Source: Macrosoma leucophasiata
Lineage: Eukaryota; Arthropoda; Insecta; Lepidoptera; Hedylidae
DNA length: 64,000 bases
Direction: 5' to 3'
NCBI GenBank assembly: GCA_036365455.1
Contig: JAWQUS010000002.1
Location: 6,014,001-6,078,000 of the forward strand
Shown here: piece by piece, positions 51,980 through 62,897 of the stretch
Layout of the letters: every line of letters starts with the position of its first letter
Position numbering within the stretch: position 1 is the first letter of the stretch
The notes under the pieces: model-generated
Seen by the model: the letters and a program-made list of their open reading frames with translations, nothing else
Databases searched by the model: none
What the model was told of the DNA's origin: nothing
Made by a program: the position numbers and the translations under genes

Positions 51980-53190
51980 TTTTCACTATTTTACATCGCC
52001 AGAAGTATCAACACTTTTTTAATAACCGTAGGAGTGTCTTGAACCATAATCAAAGATTTTTGATTAGAAAGAATTTTAAAACCATTAAACATATCAGAAC
52101 TCATCTCGACAACCATAAACTTTGTTTTGTTGTTGAGTAATATCACTGTTAACAAATTAGGCATCAATTAGGATTCGGATAAGCAGGAAGTAGTGGGTAC
52201 ATGTTGATTTATTCCGTAATCAGTGTCGAAGAAATCAGTTTAAAGTAATACAACTCAGCTTGAATCAATATTTACAAAGATAAAAATGAATAATTCAATG
52301 TGAAAATTAATAATAGCACTTCAACCACAAGCACGAAAATAATATACGCAGCAATTATATATTAAAAAATAAAAATAGTAAATTAAGTATAACTATCTAT
52401 ATATATTTATTTCATTCTCATACCTATTTATGTATTGTGTTACAGTGGTGTATTTATATGATAAAACAAAAATTGTCCAAGTACGCATTTTCAGTGGTCG
52501 CACTATTGTTTTGAATCGCCCGATCACTCGGTGCATAATATTGTGAATATTGTCGGTAGATGTGTAAAATGTCAACAAAACTAATTATTGTCTGTACCGT
52601 TTCTAACCTAAAGTTAATTAAGTAATAATGTGTTAAAATAAGTATCCTAAGTGTGGTTTTGCTTAACAAGATCAAAATGTTCTGTATTTCTATATTGTGT
52701 ATCTACATTGTAATGATGTGTGTAAGGAACTAGCATCTAAGATACAGGCTCGGCCTAGTTTAGATGCTAGTGATCACCACAGTGAACTGTTTTTATACAT
52801 CATACTGCTTAAAACCTACTAAACTGTAAGTACCAACAATATGTATGGGTGCCAATAAACATTTTTATTATTTATTATTATAATTACAAACGACTTGAAA
52901 TACCTATATTCTTAACCATCATAGGTTTGCAAAACTCTTTAGTTATATCACTTTGCACAAAATTATCTTCAAAACTTTCATAGATAGAAAGAAGACCAAA
53001 AAATTATATTTTTTATCATATGTGCACAAAATCACAAAAGGGGTTAAATTCGATTATATCACTTGTCACAGAAGGCACAGATTTAATTGGCATTTCGGTC
53101 TCGAATCGAATTTCTGTGTAATATTATCCTTGAGGTTTACAGATCCATCCTTGAGATCCCTGTAAACAAACTATTGTATAGAAGCTTTGT
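51980..53190. other. Spacer between inverted repeats, no gene
   Basis: AT-rich. A 13-bp inverted repeat (ACTAGCATCTAA and TTTAGATGCTAGT) lies at about 52,728-52,771. It is too short in stem length for a microRNA precursor. Confidence 0.4.
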
Positions 53191-53194
53191 GTTT

Positions 53195-53690
53195 ATTTTA
53201 AAATGTCTCGTACCTACGGCAGTTTCTTGGCATCAACAAACTATGCGCCTATTCACTACTTAACTCACATAAAAAATACATTAAATACATATAAACATAA
53301 AATATGCTTTCATTTCAAAATGATATTGACATCGGAAAACAATAATGGACGAGAATAGCGCTACACGCAAAATATCCCAGTTCAATTTTCACGTTGGAAA
53401 ATTTTATCAAAAAACGCCCTTACACTGAATAGCGTTAAAGCTTATTTGTATTACCTGAAGCGGAAATGTTCGACGAACAATTTAATTCATTCAATAGCAT
53501 GGAAACCACACGGGCAGTTTTTTAAACCTGATTCAATCCCTTCAAAACGGAATATTCTATGTGAATACCGAATGGAATATTTGCAAAATGGTATGTACCT
53601 GTGAATTATTCAGGCCGTTACATAATTTTTTGTCTCGTTTTTGACAACCTGTTCTTATAGAATTTTCTATTTGTTTGAGATAAATGATCC
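53195..53690 (+). repeat. 51-55-kb repeat, direct copy 1
   Basis: Blocks in order: ATGTCTCGTACC, TCGGAAAACAATAA, AAATGTTCGACGAACAATTT, ATGGAAACCACACGGGCAG, TCCCTTCAAAACGGAATATT and TTCAGGCCGTTACATAATTT. Confidence 0.85.
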
Positions 53691-53694
53691 GATG

Positions 53695-54340
53695 TTCCGA
53701 TTCAATGGTAAGTTATGTAAAAATTCGCTATAATTGTTTCAAATATGCCATATCTGGCCAAGAAGCTTACAGAAGTCTGTTCGGCCAAGGGTAAGTACCC
53801 TTGAAAGCAAAATATTGTGCGCAGGTTTTGGGTAAATTTTTAAATGTCTCTCGCGTACAGAAGTTCCTTTATACTATTAGTTTGTGCTCACATTCACTTT
53901 TTTACTCACATAAAAAATGCATTAGATAGAAATAAACAAAAACATTTTTCGTTTGAAAAACGCTATCGACATCGGAAAACAATAAACGTCGTGAATAGCG
54001 AAATACCCCACTCGAATTTTCACGTTAACAAATTTTTATCAAAAAATCGCTTTAACACTGAATAGCATTAAAGCTTATTTATATGACCTGAAGCGGAAAT
54101 GTTCGACGAACAATTTAATTCATTCAATAGCATGGAAACCACACGGGCAGCTTTTTAAACCTGATTCAATCCCTTCAAAACGGAATATTCTATGTGAATA
54201 CCGAATGGAATATTTGCAAAATGGTATGTAGGTAAAGTTAAATGCCCACCTGTGAATTATTCAGGCCGTTACATAATTTTTTGTCTCTTTTTGACAACCT
54301 GTTCTTATAGAATTTTCTATTTGTTTGAGATAAACAATCT
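53695..54340 (+). repeat. 51-55-kb repeat, direct copy 2 with leader
   Basis: Leader GATGTTCCGATTCAATGGTA and GAAGCTTACAGAAGTCTGTT, then the same blocks as copy 1. It contains a 73-codon frame (53,844-54,065). Confidence 0.88.
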
Positions 54341-54659
54341 ATCAGTATCTCTGGTATTTCATTCTCTGGTATTTTTTAGTCTTTTCTCAAAACGATATTG
54401 TTTATCCTTTTTTATTTAATATCTATTGTTTTGAATTTTTTTTTCTTTACTCAAAATGTATTTGATGTTTATTTGTCATTTTTTTTACGGCCAACACATA
54501 GAAAAAACGATTGTGTGATGTGGTAAATAAATCTCAATATTCGTTAACAAGAAATATTTTTTCGAATTGCATTCGTAGCATTTCAATATTCTATTGAATT
54601 TCGATGAGAAACCTCACTACACTACATATAGCTGTTGGTCTGGTTTTTATTTCTAGATG

Positions 54660-55290
54660 CGATGTTCCGATTCAATGGTAAGTTATGTAAAGTTTCGCTA
54701 AAATTGTTCTGGCCAAGAAGCTTACAGAAGTCTGTTCGGCCAAGGGTAAGTACCCTTGAAAGCAAAATATTGTGCGCAGGTTTTGGGTAAATTGTAAATG
54801 TCTCTCGCGTACAGAAGTTCCTTTACACTATTAGTTTGTGCTCACATTCTCTTTTGTACTCACATAAAAAATGCATTAGATAGAAATAAACAAAACCATT
54901 TTTCGTTTGAAAAACGCTATCGACATCGGAAAACAATAAACGTCGTGAATAGCGAGATACCCCACTCGAATTTTCACGTTAACAAATTTTTATCAAAAAA
55001 ACGCTTTAACACTGAATAGCATTAAAGCTTATTTGTATGACCTGGAGCGAAAATGTTCGACGAACAATTTTATTCATTCAACAGCATGGAAACCACACGG
55101 GTAGCTTTTTAAACCTGAATCAATCCCTTCAAACGGAATATTCTATATGAATACCGAATGAAATATTCGTAAAAGGGTACGCGAGTAAAGTCAAATGACC
55201 ATCCGTGAATTACTTAGGCCGTTACGTAATTTGTTTCATTTTTGACAACGTGTTTTATATAGAATTTTCAAATTTTATCTTTTGTTTTAC
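54660..55290 (+). repeat. 51-55-kb repeat, direct copy 3 with leader
   Basis: Same leader and blocks as copy 2, starting about 965 bp further on. The stretch 54,341-54,659 is absent at the matching place between copies 1 and 2. Contains the matching 73-codon frame (54,798-55,019). Confidence 0.88.
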
Positions 55291-56060
55291 ACCATCTAAG
55301 TTTTCACACGAGCCAATATGTGCAAATCATCAAATAAAAAAATCTACTTCAGGTATCTACGAGTATATAAGTAAATAAGTAAAGTAGGACAAATGCTGTG
55401 TATTTCTTCTTCCTTGTATTGTTTTATTTAATTTTCACAAAAAATATCACACTATACGAGTATATTGCATATATCTGTTTTGTTCCAATTTCATTTATGC
55501 CTTTCCAAGATTTTTTGCATTAATCCTTTATTTAAATATGTATAGACAACTTTAATCATAATTTTGATGTTATTAAAATATTTCAAATCCAAAACCACCA
55601 CCAGAACCTTTGCGAAATAGATGGAGGTAGCTGTAAATAAAAAGATAAGTTTCAAAACCGCTGCCAGACTAAATTAACCTCAATCTGCGCGAGGCTACGG
55701 AAGCTGTAAAGCAACCGAATCTTCGAATTGATTTTAAATTTTTTTGATTGATCGTCACCTGTCACCAAAATATCAATACCTTCCGCCAACGCCAACTAGT
55801 GCGAATTTCCCAACGTAGTCGAACTATTTGAAATGCATTAAACTTATATATAGAAATACAATTTCTATGGAATTTAAACAGTGCGATCGAGTGGAAATTC
55901 CTAGCAACAAAAGTTACACATATTCGTACAAATTTTGATAGTAACATCAAAACTCGTTGACATGTTTGCTGTAATTTTGATTGACATTAATCTAACCCGA
56001 AGAGGGCACTCAGAACACTAGTTCGTCACCATCATTTAAGCGTAAACGACACAAGTTGAA
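55291..56060. other. No recognisable gene
   Basis: No transposon family recognised; apparently single copy in the window. Confidence 0.4.
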
Positions 56061-56066
56061 ACGCTG

Positions 56067-56170
56067 ATGACCCGTTTACCGATATATGTGATACCCTTAC
56101 GGTCCTGAAGTCTATAAAACAGTCTCTAATATCTGCTATTCAAAATACCTAATGGAAGTCATGTGGCAAG
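56067..56170 (+). repeat. 110-bp dispersed local repeat, copy 1
   Basis: CCCGTTTACCGATATATGTG, CCCTTACGGTCCTGAAGTCT, ATCTGCTA and CCTAATGGAAG. Confidence 0.7.
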
Positions 56171-56232
56171 TAATCTTTGGATAATATTGACTTAAATGCG
56201 CCAAAATTTCATATAGAGATATACCCCAAATA

Positions 56233-56275
56233 CATCAAATCAGATCCAGGGTGGCACCCTGGATCTGATTTGATG
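56233..56275. repeat. 20-bp perfect hairpin with 3-nt loop
   Basis: 56,233-56,252 and 56,256-56,275 are perfect inverted copies, with GGC between. Stem reads CATCAAATCAGATCCAGGGT. Confidence 0.9.
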
Positions 56276-56342
56276 ATGTAAGCGAAAGGTAATAGGATCT
56301 TTGCAATCAATTAGGACATTGATTGCAAATCTACATGGACCA

Positions 56343-56460
56343 TGGACCATTTGCCGGTATATGTGTTAAGACCCTTACGGTATTGAAGTCTGTAATACAG
56401 TCCCCGATAATTGCTAATAAATTTCAATATGCCTAATGGAAGCTCCATGGCCAATAGGCG
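56343..56460 (+). repeat. 110-bp dispersed local repeat, copy 2
   Basis: TTTGCCGGTATATGTGTTAA, CAGTCCCCGATAATTGCTAA and CCTAATGGAAGCTCCATGGC. Confidence 0.75.
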
Positions 56461-56468
56461 TCGCTTAA

Positions 56469-56664
56469 TTTTTATGTAATGGAAGTGGCAAACAAGCATG
56501 CAGTCCGCATTGATATTAAGTGATGACTGCAGCCTATAGACACCCACACAAGACCAAAATCAAAATGCAGATGCGTTACCACTCCTTAGGCTTAGGATGT
56601 TAAGCCTCTGTGCAGAAAATTACAGAGCCGTACATTACCACCTGACCGGAACACGATAGTGCTT
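56469..56664 (-). mobile_element. SINE-M1, 5'-truncated
   Basis: From TTTATGTAATGGAAGTGGCA to AACACGATAGTGCTT. Lies between local repeat copies 2 and 3. Confidence 0.85.
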
Positions 56665-56774
56665 AGGAATGTTGTTAATAGCATCTGCCTATAAAGCTAG
56701 TCTTGTCATCAATCATCAATTCAAAACAATAATTAAATATTAAATCCTTTATAAATCTGTCTGTAATCTGATTG

Positions 56775-56893
56775 TAATGCGTTTACCGGTATGTGTGTTG
56801 AGCCCCTTACGGTACTGAAATCTGTAATACAGTCCCCGATATCTGCTAATGGACTTCAATATACCTAATGGAAGCTTCGTGGCCAATACACGT
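56775..56893 (+). repeat. 110-bp dispersed local repeat, copy 3
   Basis: GTTTACCGGTATGTGTGTTG, CAGTCCCCGATATCTGCTAA and CCTAATGGAAGCTTCGTGGC. Confidence 0.75.
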
Positions 56894-57250
56894 GTTTCGT
56901 GAATCGTTAATGCATCCAGCGGGCTTTCATTAATCTTTGGTAACTATTGACTCAAATGACAGGTTGGTATGAAAGTAATGATATGACTAGCAGTATGTCA
57001 TCGTAATTATATTATCTTTTAGGTGACTGATTGGTTTTAAGATAAAAAAGAGTGTGCTTTAGACCACTCGACTGAAGTAACACTTCCCTAGCACTATCTC
57101 TTTCTATCTACACTAACTTATATCTCCCTCTCAACTTCTCTTCGCCACATGTGATCACATTTTTCGTAACCCTCTCGTCAGGCTTGCTCCCGAAGTCAAG
57201 CGAGCGTAAAGAAGTTTGACTTTAAAATTAGTCTTTGAAACATTATTTTT
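56894..57250. other. No recognisable gene
   Basis: Contains a pyrimidine-rich stretch (CTATCTCTTTCTATC) near 57,094. Not assigned. Confidence 0.35.
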
Positions 57251-57514
57251 TACTAGTGGCAGAGTTACAGTGTCCCTTGAGCATGCAGTTCACATTGATG
57301 TTAAGTGATGACTGCAGCCAATAGACAGACACCCACATTAAGACCATGGTTGAAATGCAGATGCGTTACCACTCCTGAGGCCTAAGGTGTTATGCCTCTG
57401 TGCCGGAAATTATACCATTAGCTAACAGAACACTACCATTTAGCGGCAAGTATATTAGGTAATGCGATGGTGCCTACGCCCGCGAGCTCCGTCACTGGAG
57501 CTCTACCTTAAGTA
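57251..57514 (-). mobile_element. Chimeric SINE-M (M2 head facing M1 body)
   Basis: A 23-bp plus-strand M2 start (TACTAGTGGCAGAGTTACAG) is joined directly to a minus-strand M1 that lacks its own 3' tail. Another head-to-body inverted junction. Confidence 0.75.
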
Positions 57515-57595
57515 ATTCCGCTCCCCACGTCAGAAGCGAAAAATGCGCAGGTCTGAATAGGGTTTATTCTTGTGTACCTACTAAGTATCAATTAA

Positions 57596-57950
57596 TAATA
57601 AATTATAAAAATGGCAACCCATTATACGTCCCACTGCTGGGCACGAGTCTCTCCCCTCTTTGGGCGGAGGCCAGGAGCTTACTCCACCACGCTGCTCCAA
57701 TGCAGATTGGTGGAGATACGGGTTAGTGGCCAACCCGTTGTCGGATGTTTTCAAAGGCCTCCGACAAGGTTTAACGACTGCTATCTATCGATAGCAACCG
57801 GGACCGACGGCTTAACGTGCCCTCCGAAGCACGAAAACACGCATTTTAATTTGTTACTAGCGGTCACCCATCACACACCCGACCGCGCCCGTAATGCTTA
57901 ACCGAGTAGATCGCTTACGATCTACACCAGCCACGGGGTCATGCGCGCTT
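57596..57950 (-). mobile_element. 5S rRNA-derived SINE, copy 4
   Basis: Full length on the minus strand, from ATGGCAACCCATTATACGTC to GATCTACACCAGCCACGG. The box-C region (GCGGTCACCCATCAC) is intact. An internal ~13-bp loss removes part of the CGGTTTGAAAACATCC block. Confidence 0.82.
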
Positions 57951-57954
57951 CAAG

Positions 57955-58376
57955 TATCAATTACTTCACCTCAATGTTAGATATTAAACGATTCTGCGTT
58001 TAGCTTACATCTTTCTATTAATGACATTCAACTTGGTGAAAATTTTCCGCAAATTGTTTTAGTTAAGACTTCGCTCATTGAATTGTGGTCATTAATTAGT
58101 CTTAGTAAGAACTCAAACATGAAGTCAATTTAACTGGGGTGCCATTTTGGTCACAACTTCTTAAAGGTTGCCCTTCACTTTCAAAGGGGCTTGTGAAATT
58201 CAACCGTTTATTAAAGAATTTGATCGTAACGATATTATCTTTGAACCGCCGCACATTTTAACTTTCAATTAGAGCTCAGTGAGAATAAATAGATTCGGGT
58301 TTTTTTTCACTAAAACTTAATCGAAAATGATTTTGGGAGCTGGTTCTTAAATTTGTTTGATAATTTTTATGTTTAA
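57955..58376. other. No recognisable gene
   Basis: Nothing recognised. Confidence 0.4.
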
Positions 58377-58725
58377 CTAGCCCCGCCCCGGCTTCGCGCG
58401 GGTGCAATGTAGATTGTTACTGATAATTTAATGCCATTCTCAACTATCAATTTATACCTATGCATCTATTTAAAACGATAATTGACGACTGACCATTATG
58501 TCAAGGGCCATAAGGTTTACATTGGAAAAGTTAGTTATGGTGGTTAAGTTTTCTATGAAATTGTAATTTACCGCGCAACTATACTTTTTTTTTTCATAAA
58601 AACCTTCTGCAAACAATTACAAATTCAACAAAAAACAAATAAGCGAAATCGGTAGAGCCGTTCTTGAGTTTTGCGCTTAGCAACATTAAGCGATTCATTT
58701 TTATTTATATTGCATTTAGATCTAG
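58377..58725 (+). repeat. REP-C-like copy
   Basis: Starts CTAGCCCCGCCCCGGCTTCG and ends AATCGGTAGAGCCGTTCTTG, AGTTTTGCGCTTAGCAAC. Confidence 0.65.
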
Positions 58726-59092
58726 ATCTTTTAATTGTGTTAATATATAATCAATTAAGTATAAGTACCGTGAAATTAAAATAAAACTTGATAAAGTAAA
58801 TATCAGTTTGTCAACCAACGACGGAAAATAATAATTGGACCCAGGTGAGCTATGCCGAAACATACCTACCTAACCACAACATATCAAAATGTGAGTTATT
58901 GGCACATTTGATCAAAATGTATATGTAATCAATTAAAAAAACACAACCCAACTAAAATTTCACAAAAAAAAAATTTTGTTAAATGTGTATTAATAGATTA
59001 TTATTATACCTAAGTGTTTTATCAAATTAAAGTTGATCATACAAAATTAAGAAGTAATTTGATGTCAAATTTTTTTTGTGTTTTTTTTTGAC
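58726..59092. other. No recognisable gene
   Basis: AT-rich with long T and A runs. Nothing recognised. Confidence 0.4.
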
Positions 59093-59196
59093 GTAACTGA
59101 AATTAACGTTTTCGTAGGTTTTCGCGAGCTTCATACATTGTAGAAATTAAACTTGCGGATTTTCTCGCGTATACAACACTCCCAACCAACCACTAC

Positions 59197-59454
59197 ATTC
59201 GTTTTGATAAGGTTCAGATAATATCAAATGAAAATCGTCCTATTCCACGGATGGTCAGAGAGGCTATTGAGATTAAAAAGCATCCAAATTTCAATAGAGA
59301 GGATGGTTGGCGTTTGTCGACGAATTGGGATCCCATTATATCCAAATTGAAATCCCAAACTAGTAAATCTGCAAAACCACGAGATACGGTTAGTAACTTT
59401 TGTGTGAATCCGGACCGTTATGCCAGACGTCTCAGAAACAGGTGGCGCTAGCAT
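59197..59454 (+). pseudogene. Penelope-like C-terminus (end of GIY-YIG endonuclease region)
   Basis: The frame reads IRFDKVQIISNENRPIPRM then REAIEIKKHPNFNREDGWRL and NWDPII, ending at a TAG. In Penelope-like proteins this block (a DKVxI strand, RxxREAIEI helix, NREDG) closes the GIY-YIG endonuclease region. The RT and the GIY-YIG catalytic residues are absent, so it is a non-functional remnant. The first ATG (59,251) is internal and means nothing. Confidence 0.75.
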
Positions 59455-59577
59455 GACATGGCAACGTAGTTTTCAGTAATTTATCGATAGATGGCGCCAC
59501 TAGTAGTTTACATCGCACTAGGGTTGTGTTCTGTCTCAGCTATATAAGACCAGGCTGAACATCGTCGAAATAAGCAG

Positions 59578-59617
59578 CCCGTGACCACGGTAGCTTGAAA
59601 GCGACCGAAACGTCGGG
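59578..59617 (+). ncRNA. Hammerhead-ribozyme-like fold, probably inactive
   Basis: CCCG (59,578-59,581) can pair with CGGG (59,614-59,617). Between them are TGACCA in the place of CTGANGA, a hairpin CGGTAGCT-TGAA-AGCGACCG with one mismatch as stem II, then GAAAC and GTC as the core and cleavage side. Penelope-like elements are known to carry minimal hammerheads in their terminal repeats. The conserved core has changes, including the G normally before the last A, so self-cleavage is doubtful. Confidence 0.4.
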
Positions 59618-59694
59618 TGTATGAAGAAGTTTGGGAGTGTTGTATACGCGAGAAATTCCGCAATTATAATTTCTACAATGTAACTGAAATTACA

Positions 59695-60204
59695 AGTTTC
59701 TTCTAACGTATGTATAAAATTAATAGCCTTAGGTACATTTACCGTCTAAACGGAAATGGTGCCTTTTTGAGAAAGTTTCTCAAGAAACTTTACTTCATAA
59801 ATAAGGTTACACGTGTCGTCTGATAAACACATATTAATTTGTTACATTTAAGATGACTGAAAAGTTATAAGAGGCCACAAGGGCTTACTAAAACTTACAG
59901 GAACATTCAAATTATCCGAGAAACCCCCAGCATTAATACACACTGTCTTCAGTCGGATTTTGTTTGCAAAAGAAACCACGAGGAGGGATAATTCGCAAAC
60001 ATCGCCTCACTATGTACCGCCTGTGTCTTAATTAAGCATCTCGCACGTCACGCATTGTCGGGGGTAGTAAACATATTGCTTGTTATGACAAAAGATATAA
60101 GTTGATATTATAATAATAACCGTGATGAGAAAATCATCTAATGTATAAAATCTTATGTTACGTTGTTTGTAGTGGCACGGTTTCAATCGATTTATGTTTT
60201 TTTA
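59695..60204. other. No recognisable gene
   Basis: Nothing recognised. Confidence 0.4.
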
Positions 60205-60600
60205 GGGTTCCGTTGCATACAAGGCACTCTTATAGTTTCAACATATCCGTCCTCCCATCTGTCCGTCCGTCTTGCCGCAGCTCAGTGCAGAGACCGTTGA
60301 ATGAATATACATATTAGTTAGGTCGATAAAATGGTAAAGCAAGATCTCATAAAACATTTTTTTATTAAGAACATTTTTGCATCGTACCTGACCTGCAAGT
60401 AAAGTAGGGATGTTTCTGACGCAACCCATAATCGGGTAATGACTCCCGATTATCGGGTTAATAGTTGAAAAAACGTAGTTGAGAGAAATATTTCTTGATT
60501 TAATGAACTGTTTGTGATATTTCTTTGTAAGATTCAAGTTCTTATCTCGTCTCTGAACTTGAAAACTGCTTATTATTACGGTTTTTTTTTTAATTATTTT
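60205..60600 (+). repeat. REP-G copy, 3'-truncated by SINE-M1
   Basis: Starts AGGGTTCCGTTGCATACAAG and GTCCGTCCGTC. The inner part is diverged. Confidence 0.6.
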
Positions 60601-60607
60601 TTATTTT

Positions 60608-60834
60608 TATTTTTTATGTAATGGAAGTGGTAAGCAAGCATGCAGTTCACATTGATGTTAAGTGATGACTGCAGCCTATAGACACCCACACAAAGACCAA
60701 GGTCAAAATGCAGATGCGTTACCACTCCTGAGGCCTAAGGTCTTATGCCTCTGTGCCGGAAATTACAGGGCCGTACATTACCACCTGACCGGAACACGAT
60801 AATGTTGAACACTACCATTTAGCGGCAAGTATAT
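60608..60834 (-). mobile_element. SINE-M1, 5'-truncated
   Basis: From TTTTATGTAATGGAAGTGGT to CATTTAGCGGCAAGTATA. Confidence 0.87.
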
Positions 60835-60949
60835 GAGTTTATTGCCGCCTATTGAAATTGTTTAATCGCCAATGTTCAATTCAGTTCAATACAATCAAAT
60901 AAAAAATATCCCATCATAAACTCATCCTAGATCACTCCTAGTTATCATT

Positions 60950-61231
60950 TATAATAATAATAATGACAACCCTTGATACGTCCCTCTGCTGGGCACGAGT
61001 CTCTCCCCTTCTTAGGAGGAGGCCTGAAGCTTACTCCACCAACTCCAATGCGGGTTGGTGGAGATAAGGGTTAGTGGCCAACCCGTTGTTGGATGTTTTC
61101 GAACCGCCCATAAGGCCTCCGACGAGGTTTAACGACTGCTATCTATCGATAGCAACCGGGACCGACGGCTTAACGTACCCTCCGAAGCAGGAAAACGCAT
61201 TTTAATTTGTCACTAGCGGTCACCCATCACT
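60950..61231 (-). mobile_element. 5S rRNA-derived SINE, copy 5, 5'-truncated
   Basis: Tail ATAATAATAATGACAACCC, body with TATCTATCGATAGCAACCGG, cut at CGGTCACCCATCAC, just inside the 5S-like box C. Confidence 0.8.
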
Positions 61232-61604
61232 TATATTACATATTTTTAATTGGAACTAGCTCTGCAAAATCTCAGAAGTATCATGCGCTAAGCTTTACAA
61301 CAAAGATTGAAGAGGGCATTCAAAGTAAATGGGAATTGCGGGGAAGTTCATTAACATTTTAATTGTGATATTTTGATGAATCATTTAATCTGGCCAGTGT
61401 AAATGTTTTCTGTTATTTGCTGGGCTAAATTGTTTAATGCTATCTAAAAAGTGAATGTTTCAAATGTATTTTGCTGTCGTGAATAATTTTAATTATGAGT
61501 AGAATAGTGAACAAACTATTCAGCAACTTTGGTTTTTGTTTGACACCAAAAAAACTGGCAATGTGATTGCCACTCAAAATTGTAATATTTTTACTATTTT
61601 TTAA
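61232..61604. other. No recognisable gene
   Basis: Nothing recognised. Confidence 0.35.
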
Positions 61605-61660
61605 AAATATTTTTATACGGACGGACATACGGACGGACTACGGAACCCTAAAAACGGACC
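61605..61660 (-). repeat. REP-G start fragment
   Basis: On the minus strand it reads AGGGTTCCGTAGTCCGTCCG then TATGTCCGTCCG. Confidence 0.6.
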
Positions 61661-62124
61661 CTTCACAGCACCTAGTCTCGGGCATTTCTTTGCTTGCCCG
61701 TCGCACGGGGTCACGGCGCACGGGGACAACGGTAATAAACCTAAACGACCACCGTAATTTTTCTACGACAAGCCCAATAAGACATCCGACAACGTCTATT
61801 AGCCAATATTGTGACACTGGGCAAAAAAAATTAGGAAGGGACGTTTCAGACCCTACTGCGCAATGTAGCAATTCCAGAATTTTATTCAACCGCACCAACA
61901 TAAATCAGTTGAAGGAGCGACGAAAAAATTTTCGCAGAGCATTTGAGGGCATTTTAGGAATTACGATAGAAGAATTCCGGTGGTTCCGCTATTCATTTGC
62001 TCGTAATTCTTGTAAAAGTACAATTTTCACGGTTCACGGGTACCACGTTTTAGTTCTTTTTGTATTTACTCCAAAAGAAACATGTTCTGCTTGTTTGTGG
62101 CTATCCACAAGATACTTTTTATAG
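61661..62124 (+). CDS. Unrecognised open frame (doubtful)
   Basis: A plus-strand frame runs from 61,567 (inside REP-G) to 62,124, 185 codons, and a minus-strand frame of 87 codons (61,638-61,901) overlaps it. Neither shows a domain, signal peptide or membrane segment that I recognise. The plus frame ends in a short basic stretch (ERRKNFRRAF). It could be a relic of an unknown element or chance in a GC-richer patch. Confidence 0.15.
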
Positions 62125-62212
62125 AAATAATGGGAATTCGTCGGGAATGGGATATTTTATGTGCGCGTGAGCCGTATTTTGTTTGTTGTCGTAGAAACTT
62201 AAATCTTATTAA

Positions 62213-62580
62213 TGGGCGCGAGAGCGTAGGCATCACTGCATTACCTAATCCATCTGTCGCCAAATGATAGTGTTCAGCACTATCGTCTTCCGGTAAGATG
62301 GTAAAGTATGACCTCGTAATAACTAACGCAGAGACATAACAATGAAAGACTCAAGGGTGGCAACTGCATTTGCATTTTGATCACTGTTTTTTGCATAGAT
62401 GTATAGATCAAACACAGTGTACAGTCTAAAGAAAACCAACAATGCAACTGATAAACACAAATCATTCTATAGCTAAAACGTATCTAATGTACGTTTATGA
62501 ATAAGGGGGTAATTCTTTAGGCTGCAGTCATCACTAAGCATTCAAATGGCATATCTGTTTGCCATCTTCGTTACAATAAA
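62213..62580 (+). mobile_element. SINE-M2 with internal insertion
   Basis: GGGCGCGAGAGCGTAGGCAT to GACCTCGTAATAAC, then about 100 bp of unrelated sequence (62,400-62,515) before GGCTGCAGTCATCAC and the 3' end. Confidence 0.75.
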
Positions 62581-62620
62581 TTATATACAAAAAAAAAACA
62601 AAACGCCAAAAAAATTTATT

Positions 62621-62793
62621 AACTAACTTCAGACTGTTGCTTTTATCTGTTTAGCAACTAACTTCAGACTGTCGCTTTTATCTGTTTAGCAACTAAATTC
62701 AGACTGTCGCTTTTATCTGTTTAGCAACTAACTTCAGACTGTCGCTTTTATCTGTTTAGCAACTTACTTCGGACTGTCGCTTTCATCTGTCGG
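62621..62793 (+). repeat. 35-bp minisatellite
   Basis: Five units of AACTAACTTCAGACTGTCGC plus TTTTATCTGTTTAGC, starting at 62,621, 62,656, 62,691, 62,726 and 62,761. The first four are almost identical and the last is diverged. Confidence 0.92.
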
Positions 62794-62897
62794 TGTGTCC
62801 GCGTATCGTAAAAATTCAGTCACATTATTTTTTCCAATCGCGCCAAAAGAAATATGACTTCAAAATCCTACAGTAGCAGTAGTGATTTTCTTTTTAT

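Larger units (their letters stand above)
59106..59679 (+). mobile_element. Penelope-like element, 5'-truncated, 13-bp flanking repeats
   Basis: GTAACTGAAATTA occurs at 59,093-59,105 and 59,680-59,692 and brackets the element. Inside, 59,134-59,184 and 59,632-59,682 are inverted repeats of about 51 bp, one end of which touches the right flank. Between them lie the C-terminal coding remnant and a terminal-repeat-like region with a TATATAAG box (near 59,541) and a hammerhead-like fold. Inverted terminal segments and variable target repeats are known for Penelope-like elements. Confidence 0.78.

Noticed and set aside
52728..52771. A microRNA precursor.
   Set aside because: The stem is only 13 bp with an 18-nt loop, too short for a precursor hairpin.
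53844..54065. A 73-codon frame repeated in two tandem copies (also 54,798-55,019), as a possible small gene family.
   Set aside because: Comparing the copies I count five amino-acid-changing differences and one silent one. There is no sign of purifying selection, and the first copy at 53.2 kb has lost the frame.
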